Source: Lateolabrax maculatus
Lineage: Eukaryota > Chordata > Actinopteri > Acropomatiformes > Lateolabracidae
DNA length: 64,000 bases
Assembly (NCBI GenBank): GCA_031216445.1
Contig: CM062213.1
Coordinates: 6,411,501-6,475,500, forward strand
Direction: 5' to 3'
Position numbers and translations under genes: made by a program
Notes under the pieces: model-generated
Database searches by the model: none
What the model was told of the DNA's origin: nothing
Seen by the model: the letters and a program-made list of their open reading frames with translations, nothing else
Shown here: positions 1 to 12,879 of the stretch, piece after piece
Numbering within the stretch: position 1 is the stretch's first letter
Layout of the letters: every line of letters begins with the position of its first letter

Positions 1-3000
1 GTTTGTGGTTGTTTTATAGAGCTAAATGGGAGAGTAATGATGAGGGGGAAAAGATAAACAAGAGGAAAAAAATGAAAAAGTCTTGCTATAAGAAAACTTC
101 TCATCATAACTTTAGTTATGCAAACAGGCAAGGTATTAGTATGTATGACATACTACAAATGCTTTTAAAAAGGACCATACCAGCAGTTTTACATGTTTCA
201 GCAATATAAATAATGTATAGGCTGCTTTGTAACACAGCTTACCATTGTGCAAACCATATTTATGAGTTTTGCAAATTTGAAAGAACTTTCTAGCTTTTCA
301 TGCAAACTTGCTTTAGTTGTGGAATCTATTACATCAAGTCTGCATCTTGTTTTGCTTAATTTAAAATTTTATCTGTAAGGTAATGCAGTCCATTAGTGAG
401 CATTTTAAAATAAACATTTCTTTAACTACATTACCATGTACGGATGGGCTATATGGGTAAAACATATCACTGCATATGTAATTTTATATTACAATATCAT
501 TTTCTGAAAAATCAATTAATTAATGGCACATCATAAACAGTAATGTGTTTTTGACTAACTAAGAAAATACCTCAGAATCATAGTACTTAAATAATATTTA
601 GGTATTGTACTGTAGGTTTCATATTGTCTGATTAGGTTGCCAGAACAAGCAGCCTAAATAGTATTGTTAATGTACCTTCACAATAAATGCCTGTGTTAAA
701 TACCAAGGAATCTCAAATAGTGAAAGCTTAAAAATACAAAAATCCTTAAAGGAATTTTGATGCTTCCATTCTGCACTAGCACCTTTACCAGCCGCTAATC
801 TGTTTTCAAATCCTCTGATCGACGGCCGACAGATGCAGCCTGCACTGATAACATGTTTTTGAAGTCCTTATCTAGTTTCCACACCGTCAAAGTAGTGTCT
901 GGTTCTATGTGAGCTGCAGCTCAGGTGAGTCTCAGAGTTACTCAGGGGGCGACAACCAGCCTGCCAAATCATTCCCCATCCTGAACACTGGAGGGGAGCC
1001 CAGCATTGTGTTCTTGCATAAGTAGATAAAAATGTAGGCTGCCCATAGTATCATACACTCTCAGGCATTATCAGTCGTAGTAGTGTGGCATGATTTTTCA
1101 CCCATGTGCTAATCAATACAATACTTGAAAGCAACACTTAACAAGTGGAAGTCTTAATGATGGTAAATACTATTACAGATTTCTTAACAGTAGCTCTGAC
1201 AAGTGTTTGAATGATGCCTCTTTCTATATTTCCCAACCTCTCCATCTTTCTTTCCCTTATTCTAGCAAAGAAACCAAGATTGGGGCAATGGTTCTAAAAA
1301 CAAACAGGCAATTCTGCCCCCAAGGTGAAAATGCAAAGGTTTATCTTAAAGCAACTCATCAAAAACAACCATTTAATCATCCAGATCAGCAACAGAAGAG
1401 GATATCACCCCTGCTTATCTTTCATTTGAGACCGGATATCAGATGATGCTGATACAGAACCTTTTTCTCATCATACACAATGTCCCTAAGTCTCTTCTCC
1501 TATCCAAACTATATCCTGAGCTGAGGTCAGAGATAACTCTCCAGAGACACATGAAGATTGATAATGGGGCAATTTTGTTTTGTGGAAAATTCAGTTACAC
1601 ACCAATGTTCAACCAATGCTTTTTCTTTTTAATTCGTACCAGACCTTCCTGACCCTAATATCCGCATGCTTTGTAATTTGTGACTGATACTGCTCCTCTT
1701 TGTAAATTATTTTGTTCTGTCCGTCTATTTTCTTCTTTCTTTTTATCATTGTCTGCTCTCACTCGTAATGCTCCCTCTCTCATTTGTGTCTTTTTTTTAA
1801 TTTACAAAGCAAAAGTCATCTTCAGCCTACATAGACGGATTCCTCCATTATTTTCAAAACAGTCACTGGCGTCCAACATCATGTGTGAGCACAAACAGCC
1901 TATTCTTCTCCTCCTCTGTCTCTCTCTTTCTGTTACTTCTCATCTGTGCTCTCTCCTCTTTCCCTCTAATGCTGTTGAATAATGGAGAGACTGCATGCAG
2001 TAGTCATGCTGTCACTCAGCCAGTAAGAAGCAGGGGGCCTGCGGTGAATACATATGTGCGTGTGCATGTGTGTGTGTGTGTTTGTTGGCCTATCTGTCTG
2101 CATACTGAAGATTAGCCTTGAAGGCACAACCTTCCCCCCACAGCCCCACACGCACGTGCATATACAGTACATACACTGACTTAAATGCACACGGATCATG
2201 CAATCAGCTGTAACAACACTGTATCCGCAGTATGTGAGTGTTATGTTTTCTTCCTTGTATTTCTAAAATTAGAAAAAAAACAAACTAGAATTAGCAACAG
2301 AGACCACTCAATGATGCAACAAACTCACTGGCTGATAGACAAACCTAATTTAATAGTAATGTAAGTATTGCATATCATGGCACTACATAATATATGAGTG
2401 GCTCCCATAGCAAGAACACAAAGATCACAAATTAGGGTCAAAAATGAAGACGAAAAAGAGAGCTACAAGCAGCTAAGAGGATGATGAAATCCATGGTACT
2501 GCAAGGCAGACATGCAATTATTTTGCATCCGATTCTCTGCCATCCTCGTGGCAAGGCTAGGGGGCCCCCTGCTGCTAAAAACAGCCGGTAGGTGGACTTG
2601 AGACATCCAATCCCTATCTTTAAATTGACAGACTGGCAGAAATGCACACTGCAATAAACAGTGCAGGCCTCTCCACACGGCCCTCCTATTTAGTTGGCCA
2701 GATTGCCTGGGTGTTGATAGTCTCTAGGCATCACTTTTAACTCAAAGAGAGCAACCAGGCGAATGCAACATCTGGGGTTCGCTACCAGCTAAGCCAATAA
2801 AAAGGTTGTGCATACAGAATGGTGAGAGTGTCAAAAAAGGGAGGAATACAAAATGGTATTGATCCAATGGGGGTTCATGTAAATGGGTGGAGGGGGGGGG
2901 GGAGTAATCTCTCTCTGTCTCTCACTTGCTCTCTTCTTCCTTTTCTCCATCCCTCTCTTTTCCCAGTCCAGTGCCCGTCACAGCTGGGAAGGGGCTTTTG

Positions 3001-3254
3001 CTTGCCTTTGGCCCAATTAGCCAGGGCTTAAAGCGCAAAGCATGTTGAGCGGAGTAGGTCCAAGCTTGGTTTAGTCTAGTTCAGCATGGCTTGGCTTGGG
3101 CTTGGCTCGAGTTCCTGCTTTGAGCTGCTGTGCAATTATAATTAAGGTTGTCCTCTGACACACACACACAAAGAGGAATTATTCTCCCTTCAAAAAATTC
3201 TGCATCTCACATTTTAGCATAGACTTTGTCTTCCTCTCTTTCTTGCTATCTTTT

Positions 3255-3255
<1 letters not shown>

Positions 3256-3291
<36 letters not shown>
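3256..3291. repeat. (CA)18 microsatellite
   Basis: Uninterrupted CA repeat of 36 bp followed by imperfect CA-rich sequence to about 3312. It produces Thr-His and Cys-Val open frames on the two strands that are not genes. Confidence 0.97.
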
Positions 3292-3295
<4 letters not shown>

Positions 3296-4411
3296 TGCAT
3301 ACACACACGTGCACACATACTTGCCCCCACAGCACACGGTTTGGGCTCAGCGATCTGGCATAGCTTCACAAAGATACAAAAACTCCCAAAAGGGAAAGGG
3401 GAACAATACCATTTCATCCCTCTCTTTAATAGCCTCATCCTTTCTGCTCCCATAAACCTCCCCAACTCTTCCCCTCCCTCCCTCCCTCCCTCTCTCTACC
3501 ATTTTTTTTTTATCTGTCTTTCTGTTTCTCTCTTTTTTGCTCTCTAATCTCAATCACTTTGTTATGTGAATTCATTAAGCCCTATTCTATATTGCCGGTG
3601 TCAAGGCTCAATGGGTGCCATCGGAGCAGCTCCCAGCATGCACTGCCACGCATGGCCATTTTTAATGAGGCCTGGTTCCATCTGTCCTGCATAAAGAAAA
3701 AGAAAACTCAATTTTTAGTACCAAAGTCTCAGTACCAAAGTCTCTTGGAGATGTTAATCCTAATGATCTTTTATCTGTCGACAAATGCGATCAATTCAAT
3801 TACATACCAAAAAACTGAAAAACACTTATTATAAACGAATATTTACTTTGGGTTGCTTTGAGGTGAAACTGTATAACTCCTGGTGTTTGATGCCTTTATT
3901 TGAATCATAAAGTTGGAAGCAAATTGTTCCAGGTGTATTTAATATGTTTTTTTTATGATAGGAAGGCCAAACCAGAGCCTTGGCTGGATTATAGGAAAGG
4001 GCTAAGGGGGGTCTTGTGCATCAGGATTTAACAAAGTATGCTAAGAATATGACCATATACTAAACTATACAGCAGCAGTAATGTAAGATGTATCAGTGTG
4101 CTTCTAAACAGTAAAAAACGGAGGCAGAGGTGCTGCTCAGTCTAGTTTAGATCCAGCAAATACAAATAGGGGAGGAGAGATGACAATATGAGACCTGCAC
4201 AGACAACCTTTCATAAACTGGATATCCACAGTCAGAGATGGACAGATTATGGGTCAGTCTGTCAGTGAAATCTATTGTCACCACTGCACAGTAAGGTCCA
4301 CATATAGATAGGCCTCTAATGCCAAGGCTAATTTTTGAACACAGACATAGATAGTCACACACGGACACACAGAAAAGACACATGCAGGGACAAATTCAAG
4401 CACACGCACAA

Positions 4412-4434
4412 ACACACACACACACACACACACA
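4412..4434. repeat. (AC)n microsatellite
   Basis: Pure AC run of 23 bp with degenerate CA sequence on its left side. Confidence 0.95.
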
Positions 4435-6926
4435 ACCAACAGATAATTGGGCAGGAAACCTTCATCTAAATCAAAGATTCTGTGCCAGCTGAATTCCAGC
4501 CTAGTCCACCAATGAGCCTCAGAATTGTGAAAAATGTATGAAAGAAAACAGGGGGAAAAAAGCCACAATGACAAATCACCAATGTTCAGTCCAAGGAGAG
4601 AGAAAGATTTGTTGGAGACGCAACGTGATGCATAATGAAAATAGATGCCTTTGCCGAGGCTTTCCGGGCATGCTGTTGGTCTCCATTTAAAATCAATCCT
4701 GTCAATGCATCATAAGTTATTTTGACAGGGAGCAAGAGGCACTTCAGGAAACACCACTTTAATGATGTCTTTAACCTGCCAGTAATTGACCCCCGAATTG
4801 AAGGGGAGAAACAGTATTAAAAGCCCGGGGCAGGCGATTATAGTTCTCTGCTAGTTGCGCCTGCTATACATCATTTCTGATCAGACCTGGGTCAGCATAA
4901 ACCACAGCGTTTTTCTTCCCCTTGTAAAAAAAAAAAAAAACAGAGGTCTGTGTACAGTACAGAATGACTCCACTGCTGGATGGAGCAATGGGCTCTGTGC
5001 TAGATTGGATTTATGTACTGTGTATACTGTTGCCTTGTGTTTTCATACCCTGCTGTACATCAGAAAGCCACAGTGTGTGCCAGGTTGGATAGTTTCTACC
5101 TCAGATACAAAGAAATAAATAAAGAATAACGATAAGAAACTAGAATATTTTGTGAATTTTGAGATGGCTGGATCTATGGAGACGTATTAAAATTCTTGCA
5201 GCGTGCCCTACAAGCTTGGGATAAACTACATCTTCTGCATGAAGAAGCACAGTATGCTTTAGAGGCTTTCAAAGTGAAACCTACTCTACATTTTTTTCTT
5301 TGACACACACAAGCACAGACGTACAGTACGCATGCGCAGTAAAACAAGCTTAGAATCACCATCAGATGGCTGAACACAGTGACTTAAATACATACCATCT
5401 GGCTGCATTAAGAATCCAAATGACATCTGATTTATGCCTGAGCTCAGGGAGCGAGGCATTAGCCTGCTATCAATTTACTATCAATTTGTCAAGTTGTTCA
5501 AATTTTCACCATAAATCCAATCATGTTCATTCACATTTGTGTTGTGAATAACCGCCAGAGCTCCACATTCAGTACTGTATCTCACACTGCCAGTTATCAA
5601 CACTGTGCAGCCCTGCACGGCCAGCACCATACAGACATCAGCTGCTCGTGTACACCGACCATAGCCAGCAGCAGCTTGCAGCAGCATCAGTGCTAGCTAA
5701 TGTCCACAGATTACAGAACCTGCTCCAGTTTAATTAATACTGGAACAATGCATCCAGCCATCCTGAGCCACCAACCTCCCTTTCGGTCGTCTCCAGCTGC
5801 CTTAAACCCCACTTCCCTGCTCGATCCTCTGGGCCCCTTAGATGGAGGTAGAATCAGGCATTGGTGGATGTGAGTATGTCATTGAGTTTTTAATATCTTG
5901 CGGGAGGAGATCAATCTAGGGCAGCCAGAAAATGAATGGAGAGGATTGTGTTCGGGGACTTTGGTGCTCAGGCTAGGGCAGCTTGTGACAGAGCAAAGGG
6001 TGTGTGTTTGATTGTAATTACAGTCGTGCTTTGAGTCCTCCTCAAGAGTCAGAGGGTGGAGGTAGGAGGGGTGTGGGTTTTGATTGAGGATGGGGTGGAA
6101 TGAGGGATGATGGGAGAGGTGGAGTGTAAGCGTGTGTCCATATGCTGCTGGGATGGTGGGAATCTCCAAAAGGAATTTTCACCTTGGCCAAGTCTCTCCG
6201 ATGCCTCAGGATGTTGTCCAAGGTTGAGCGGAGTGACGAAGACCGACACACAGACACACAGGAATAGTAGGAGAGGCATCACGGCTGCCTGACTCTGTTT
6301 GCCAGAAAACAAATCAGGAATCAAGCAGTTATGAGCGCTGACAAAAATATGACATCCTAATCAACCACCCAGAGATACAGGCTGCTGGGTGGTAATGGTG
6401 TAACTTTGTAAATTCTTCCGCTATATCCTCTTCCTCCCACAAGTGAAACTGGAGTAAATATTTTGAAACTGCACCAGTCAATGGTGCTAAAGCTACTGAT
6501 AACAACAACATCAAAATGAATGGCATTCAGCTATATTGAGAGTAGGGATTTAAGCATGCTGACATAAAAAAAACACTTGACATTCCTCCTCAAAGTGGTG
6601 GGTGACAAGCTGCGTTACGTAACGAGTCAATGCAATTTCAGAGACATTAGAGGTAGATAAATATAAAAAGACTATTTGACTAGACACACTACCTATACAT
6701 CAGTTTCAGAATAACAAGGTAAGTCACTGACGTTGCTGCTCATAACAAGCTAAGAGATTGCATCATTGTTCACATCGGGTCAAGTCGACACCAGGACTTT
6801 ACGGTGCAGCTTCTGACTTTCTTCACTTTTGGTCAGTTTCGCCAGTTTAGTCCGTTGATTGTTCAAACTGTTCCGTTGGGTTCAGTGCAAAACTAGGTCT
6901 ATACAAGCACTGTTTACAGCATTAAA

Positions 6927-7183
6927 GGCCCTGACGCCCACACAGGTGTTTTCACTTACCACGGTTGACTAGATCCGTGCTCGGGTTGAAGTTGGCTGGA
7001 GCTGTGCTGGGAATTATGAGAGGTCACCAAAATCTATATCCTTATAAAACTGGTAAATGTGTTGCCCCGCCCCGACAGGTGCAAGAAAAATAACAGGGGA
7101 GTGAGGGAGCTGTCAATCAACACACCGCCCTGAAAAGAGGACTAATCAGGCATAATAAGTGAAAACACCTGTGTGGGTGGGCC
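6927..7183. mobile_element. MITE-like element with terminal inverted repeats
   Basis: Left arm 6937-6958 and right arm 7156-7177 are perfect 22-bp inverted repeats (core ACACAGGTGTTTTCACTT), separated by 197 bp. Both outer ends carry GGCC. Total length is about 257 bp with no coding capacity, as expected for a non-autonomous DNA transposon. The start 'taaaggccctgacg' resembles ends of common fish repeats (recollection, not a search). The target-site duplication is not resolved. Confidence 0.65.
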
Positions 7184-8312
7184 ACGGTTGCAGCATCGTG
7201 ATTGTTTCCGTGGCTTTCCGCAGCCTTTCAGAAACCTTGAACCTGGGAGTAACATACTGTATATTATGATAGTGCTGACCACAGTGACACTGACGAATGT
7301 AATGTAAAATGAATGTAATGCATTGGCCACTTGGGGGCAGCCTGTAAACGCATCGACATATCATCACCTGGTTGTTATGGTTTTGTTACGGTCAAGGTTT
7401 CTTCTGCCATGTTCTGAACACAGCCACACCAAGCTTGAGTGTGTATATTCTCTGAGAGGCTCTGTTTAATCGGTGTGAACTAAATCATCATTTGTCTGGC
7501 CCCTCACCTGAAACCAGCGTGGCTCGGGGTGACCTCACCTGGAGAAAAAAACTACTTTGCTTCCAGGACCACACAAACCAATTTGAGTGGGTCAAACAGT
7601 CAAACACAAAGGTTCCCTCATTTGTGCTTCCACAACTAATGATGTTATTATATTATTACACGTCATTTATGAATAGCTACTGTAGTCAAGAGTAGCACAA
7701 AGATAACAAAGAGAAGTAGGGGTTGCAGTGGAAATAATGTTGATTGGGAACTCCACATAAATAGATGGAGCTCTTCTGCAAAAAGCCTGATAATAACAGA
7801 AAAAGTAAATACAGACATTGTTCTGCCAACGGCTGTCCAATCTGTTATTAATGCCTAATGCCCAGTGAAAAGCATTCTAGCCAATACCAACACGGCTGGC
7901 TCGATACTGTACAAACACAGTCGTCCTGTCGGCAATGCTGAGAGCAACAGAAGGGACAACACAGGACAGGTGGTGGCTACATGTGATTCATTGTTCCTGT
8001 AAGAAAGCACAAGTCCCACTGGTTGCCAATCTCTCCTCCCTCTCTTTCTCTCTCTCTTTCTTCACTCTCTCTATCTCTTTCTCCCTCTCTTCTTCCTCTC
8101 TCATCTGTTTCTCCTCCTTCTCCTTCTCAGATTAGGTGCGAAGAATAATTAACGGGTACTGAAGAGCCCCGGGTGGACTGGATACTCATGGGAGCCTGGT
8201 CACTTTCTCCACCACCAAATGTCCCTGGCAACACAGCTGACAGTGGGCCGCGCTGTATTGGCAATGAGAATGCTGCACTCACGTATGTGTGTGTCTCTGT
8301 CACTGATGTGTT

Positions 8313-8329
8313 TGTGTGTGTGTGTGTGT

Positions 8330-8366
<37 letters not shown>
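8313..8366. repeat. (GT)n microsatellite, one interruption
   Basis: About 54 bp of GT with a single GA interruption near 8334. It is probably length-polymorphic. Confidence 0.96.
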
Positions 8367-8367
<1 letters not shown>

Positions 8368-9064
8368 TCACCGTATGGAACAGGTTTTTGGCCCAGCTCA
8401 GACATGTTTGTTCCTTGCCACCATTTATAAAAATACAAAGCAGCATTGGAAAAACATTAGATGACTGATAAACACATATACACTTTTGACCCAAAGGGGC
8501 TCGCAGATTCTATCGCTGGGTCCTCAAAGGAAAACACGCTCAATAAGAGGAGTCAATTAGTGCTATGAAAAAAGACAGACACGGCATAATAGTGGCAATT
8601 AGTTTGCTCATCTCCTCGTGGCTTCTTTCAGCGTTCTGCTGTTCGATATAATTACTTTTGATGTGGCTGTCACAACAATTTGATGACAAACTCGTCAGCA
8701 GGAAATGGCGGGAAGAACTAACAATGTCTCATAATTCAAGAGAAACCTTTAATTTCCCTTGTTTGAGCTGGACAGATTATAAACCGAGGAAGTACAAACT
8801 TTACTTGATTGATGTATTAGCAGTTAGGCACTGACTAACTTTTAATGAAGTGACCTGGTTCTTTGAAATAATATCATAATGTAACACTTACAATCACCAG
8901 TATTTTAGGAATCAAATGTTTTCCATGCTTGGAGGCGTTCTACATTTCCTTAGTTTTGCAGGTATTTGGTCATAAACCAAAGTATTGCAGAAAGTAAAAC
9001 TTTGACCTGACGATGCTATATGAGAAGTCAGACGATATATGTGTCAAATTGATATTGTCATTAG

Positions 9065-9220
9065 TTTTGCTGGACCACAAATGTCAGTCTGGTGATGGTG
9101 CCAGAGGAAAAGTTACGGGGATCACCAAAGTCTGTAGGATTCATCATCTGGGTATCATGAATGTATATACATAATTTCATGGCAATTCAGCCATTACCAA
9201 GCTAATATCATGAAATATGA
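9065..9220. repeat. Dispersed fish retroelement 3'-tail-like fragment
   Basis: The run 'ggggatcaccaaagt', then 'aggattcatc', 'atcatgaatgt' and 'aatttcatggcaat' is the order seen in a very common teleost LINE/SINE tail sequence. It is recognised by memory of the pattern only. The copy is degenerate with no coding part. Confidence 0.5.
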
Positions 9221-11016
9221 CTTGAGCTTTACAATCCATTTAGCCCAAAAGAGTCCAATCTTGATTTTAGTCAACACAATTTCAGCCTTGCTTCGTGCCA
9301 GCTCGTCAGGTTCTCATGCAGACAAAAATACAACAAACATTGGTAAACCAGGTTGGGAAATATAAGGGCAACAACTGTCTAATTTCGTTTCAAGCTGTGG
9401 AGGAAGCACTTGGCCCCGTCTCCAGATGGTAGGAGGAAGCAGAAGAGACGGTGCTTTGCAGTTGCATCCATACAGATGAGTGGAAAGCTGTGAGTCTGTA
9501 TAATGTTGGTGGGGGGTGTTCCTGACACCCTGGCATGTCCCATAATCGGCTTTCCTCAGTGACAGCATGGAGCCCATAGGAGAGTCCTGTCTGTTTCTCT
9601 CACACACACACAAACGTACATATACAAACACTTGTGCACATGCACACCTGGCTGGAAGCGCAGGGGGTCTTACATTGCCAGCTGTAGAGCAGGATACACA
9701 CTGAGCCGGAGAGGAACACACACAAACACACATACACAAACACATGTGCATGCAAAATATGAATACATGAAGCATCTAATCCACACGAGAAACTGTAATT
9801 TTTTTACAGCAGGCAGGATGTTTCACATGCACACACACAGACTCAGCAAGCTGTAATGTGAGAATTATCATATACACACACATGTTTGAGAACTGAAGAA
9901 CTGAAAAACAAAAACATACAGTATATTCCCAGTCTCACACTGTGAGGCTTCATTACACCACCTGCACACAGATGCCAGCAAGCAGCACTCAGACTTATGA
10001 AGAGGACACGCATACACACATATTCACATTCACCTCACACACTGTCACAAAGTAATCTGGGCATCACATAGAGGTGTAGACTGTTGCAGCAGACAGTGGG
10101 GCCTGCCATTCATACAGGCGTGGGGAGTGTGGCTGGGCAGAGACGTGGAGCCACGCAGGGAAAAGCTATTGAACAGAACAGCAAGGGGCAAAAGCTCTCA
10201 GATGCCGCCGCAGCCCCTGACCTTTCTCACCAGCTTACATCACCAGAAGCTCCCTAACGTGCAATTGCAGGATTAGTTCTACAATGTCAGAATGATATTA
10301 TATAACTGGAAAAAAACACTGATAGAAGATGTAATTTAAGATAAATTAAACATAAGGATGTGACGTAAAGCTATTTACAGTATGTCACAGGGAAAATGTC
10401 TCCTTTTTTTGGGACAAAAATTAGGATTTTCTCATTTTCCGTTACCTGCTTGAATGCACCTGCTCCGTGAAAGTCACGGACTGTTTTTATTTCCTGTGGC
10501 GTCCTGTGGAAGTCACCAGTCACTGTGTCCGACAGCCCCATGAATAACTGAGGACCGCTATCTGCCCCAGCTCACCCGGGGACACTGCAGGAAGGAAACG
10601 AATGTGAAGGCCAGCGTGCATCAATAAAGGCCAAAAACGTGAAAGACGTTTGAGGGGAGGCAGAGGTGAAACTACTTTAGCCTTTTAACAGCCAAAGCAG
10701 GTACTATAGGAGACAATGATGATCTAAGGAACACGAGGAAGTTTGTTTCTATCACTGACAACAATATATTTTCAATTGGCATTAATGAATAAAACCCCAT
10801 AAAGATTTGATTGGTCTCACCCCTCTGCACTATGATCTCTCCACGTATATATTTTCTTCTGTTTCAGCAAGAAATCCAGTCAAGTTAACAAAGTAAGATG
10901 CTGTCATAATGGCAGATTTGTGTGGATGCAAAGTTACAGCAGATCTGCCAGTTGTACTGCCATGCTTTTTGAATCACCACATTTACATGCACAAAGGCTA
11001 CCAGGTTACCAGGAGA

Positions 11017-11423
11017 AATTGGATTTAAGCAATACATTTTAGGAAATACACCTATTTGCTTTCTCGCTGAGAGTTACTGCATCTGTATCTGTAACCAGGA
11101 CACATTTCAGGAACAAGACATTAATCCTGTAAAACTGCAACTTGTTGTTTTTACAAGTTACGTTTTTTGTAAGGATTTAACAAACAAGATATATTATATT
11201 AATTAGGGAGCTTTGGAGGTGCTGGTAGGCAGATGTTTTTTAAACTTTTGACAAAGACCAGATGTTTCACCCTGTTTTAGTATTTATGTTATACTAAGCC
11301 AACAAGCTGCTGGCTGTAGCCATTTATTTGCCAGACAGATGTGACATTGTTATCAATCCTCACATCTTACTCTCAACAAGAAAGTAAGCATATTTGCCAA
11401 AGTGTCAAATTATTCCTTTAAAG
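11017..11423 (-). mobile_element. Non-autonomous DNA transposon, near-complete copy (family A)
   Basis: About 400 bp with imperfect inverted ends of about 35 bp. The left end has 'ggaaatacacctatttgctt' and 'gctgagagtta'. The right end read backwards has 'tggcaaatatgcttactttc' and 'gttgagagtaa'. The inside, read on the minus strand, has 'gctacagccagcag', 'ttggcttagtat' and 'ctgcctaccagcacctcc'. The same layout recurs at 18992-19098 and 41357-42109. It has no coding capacity; the superfamily is not assigned. Confidence 0.7.
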
Positions 11424-12128
11424 TAGGAAACCTCACTTATTTTATTTTTTTTAACCAGACTAGTGTAATTTTGTGTGCATGTGATGTATGTATGACATGC
11501 ATGTATAATACTGCATGCTTTTTTATTTTACTTTATGTTACAGTTTGAAGCAAATTATTTAGGACATGAGGATGTACTGCTTTTAAGTTATTCTAAAGCC
11601 CACAGATCATGCACTGAGTCAATGTTAAAACCCTGTTAGAAATCCAGTTAAACGTATTCATGGCCAAGAAATCAGGTTTCTCCAGCAGCAATGTGGTAAC
11701 TCGTTTTCTCTCATCCCTTACCCCAGTTAAAGAAAAGTCTAAGTGCTCTAAATGTGCTGAATGTGTGAAATGACCAAGACAATACAGTTAACTGAAAATA
11801 CACTTACTCAATGTGTGTAAACTGCTGGACAGAGCAAAAACTTATGATTAACCTGTCAATTTGGCACACACACATTTTGGTCTTCCTGCCTGTCATACTT
11901 TGAATATACTTTGTTCTACTTAAAAATAACCTCTACATCCAACACAGCGATGAGCAACATTAACTGTCACTGTACATGCAAGCCATCTGCCCTTTGCAGC
12001 CAAACCACAGCCTTAACAAATAGCCTCAAAAGACAGATTCAAAGTATTTGTTTTTCATTAGAGAAGCTCTCTTGACAACAAAATATAATAAAGTTCAATA
12101 GACATGGTGAGTGTATGTGTATTTCATT

Positions 12129-12153
12129 TGTGTGTGTGTGTGTGTGTGTGTGT
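12129..12153. repeat. (TG)n microsatellite
   Basis: Pure TG run of about 25 bp. Confidence 0.95.
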
Positions 12154-12791
12154 TAAGCTCATCCATCCTGAATGAGTTTGCTCTGTCAGGTCTGTTTTCT
12201 TAATGAACCGTAGGGGGACCACATCGAACTCGCACTCCAGTCACTGCTGTGCAGACGTCCTCTAGCTGCTGCTGCCAATGACTCAAGGTAGAAACCAAAC
12301 GCACACTGACTCATACTCATACCTGCTCTACATGATGTGTATGTGCATGTGTTCACGCGTCTGCTTGATGATTGGCCCACGGAGCAGTCGGCAGATACGC
12401 TCTCTCACGCTCCCGAAAGGTAATTGCCCGCCTGCTGGTGACACTGGTATCCCTCATTCCTTGTGGTGATCAATCTTCAAGAAATAGGTAAACAAAGCTG
12501 TGTCTCTGTCCTTTAAAGCAGTCTATCTGCCCTTGTTAAGAAGCACAGCTCCTTTAAATGGACAAATGAGAAAAAGGAAAGGCAGCTGACACGGGAATAA
12601 ATTCCTATTGACCAAAAGCAGAACGTTCTTTCCTTTTGCTTTGCCATCCACAGCTAACCAATGCGTCATACATCAAGCCTATCATGTCTGACTGGATATT
12701 GCTTGTTACAGATATGATGAAGAGTTGCGGCATAGCCACATTAATTAGGCCCCCATCACTGGCAAACATTGAGAATTGAATCGGTGAGGTG

Positions 12792-12879
12792 TTTTTTTTT
12801 TTTTTTTTGCATGATCTGTGTGTGTGTGTGTGTGTGTGTGTGCGTGGGCGCCTATCGGGATGTGTGTGTGTGTGTGTGC
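12792..12879. repeat. Poly-T then two (TG)n runs
   Basis: T17 at 12792-12808, TG repeat at 12817-12842 and a second TG repeat from 12861 to about 12878. The short open frame antisense to it is repeat-encoded. Confidence 0.94.

Larger units (their letters stand above)
1..6926. other. Intergenic, no gene seen
   Basis: AT-rich unique sequence with microsatellites. All open frames are short and resemble no protein I know. Complex, homeodomain-motif-rich sequence at about 4610-4810 could be a conserved non-coding element. Confidence 0.6.
7184..11016. other. Intergenic, no gene seen
   Basis: It contains a CT-rich tract (about 8030-8128), a long GT microsatellite, a complex unique block at about 8555-8790, and a repeat fragment at about 9065-9220. 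No coding match was found. Confidence 0.6.

Noticed and set aside
8127..8438. Thr-His / Cys-Val repeat proteins
   Set aside because: Encoded by the (GT)n microsatellite. Similar frames at 3214-3465, 15517-15866, 30496-30843 and 56692-56919 were dropped for the same reason.
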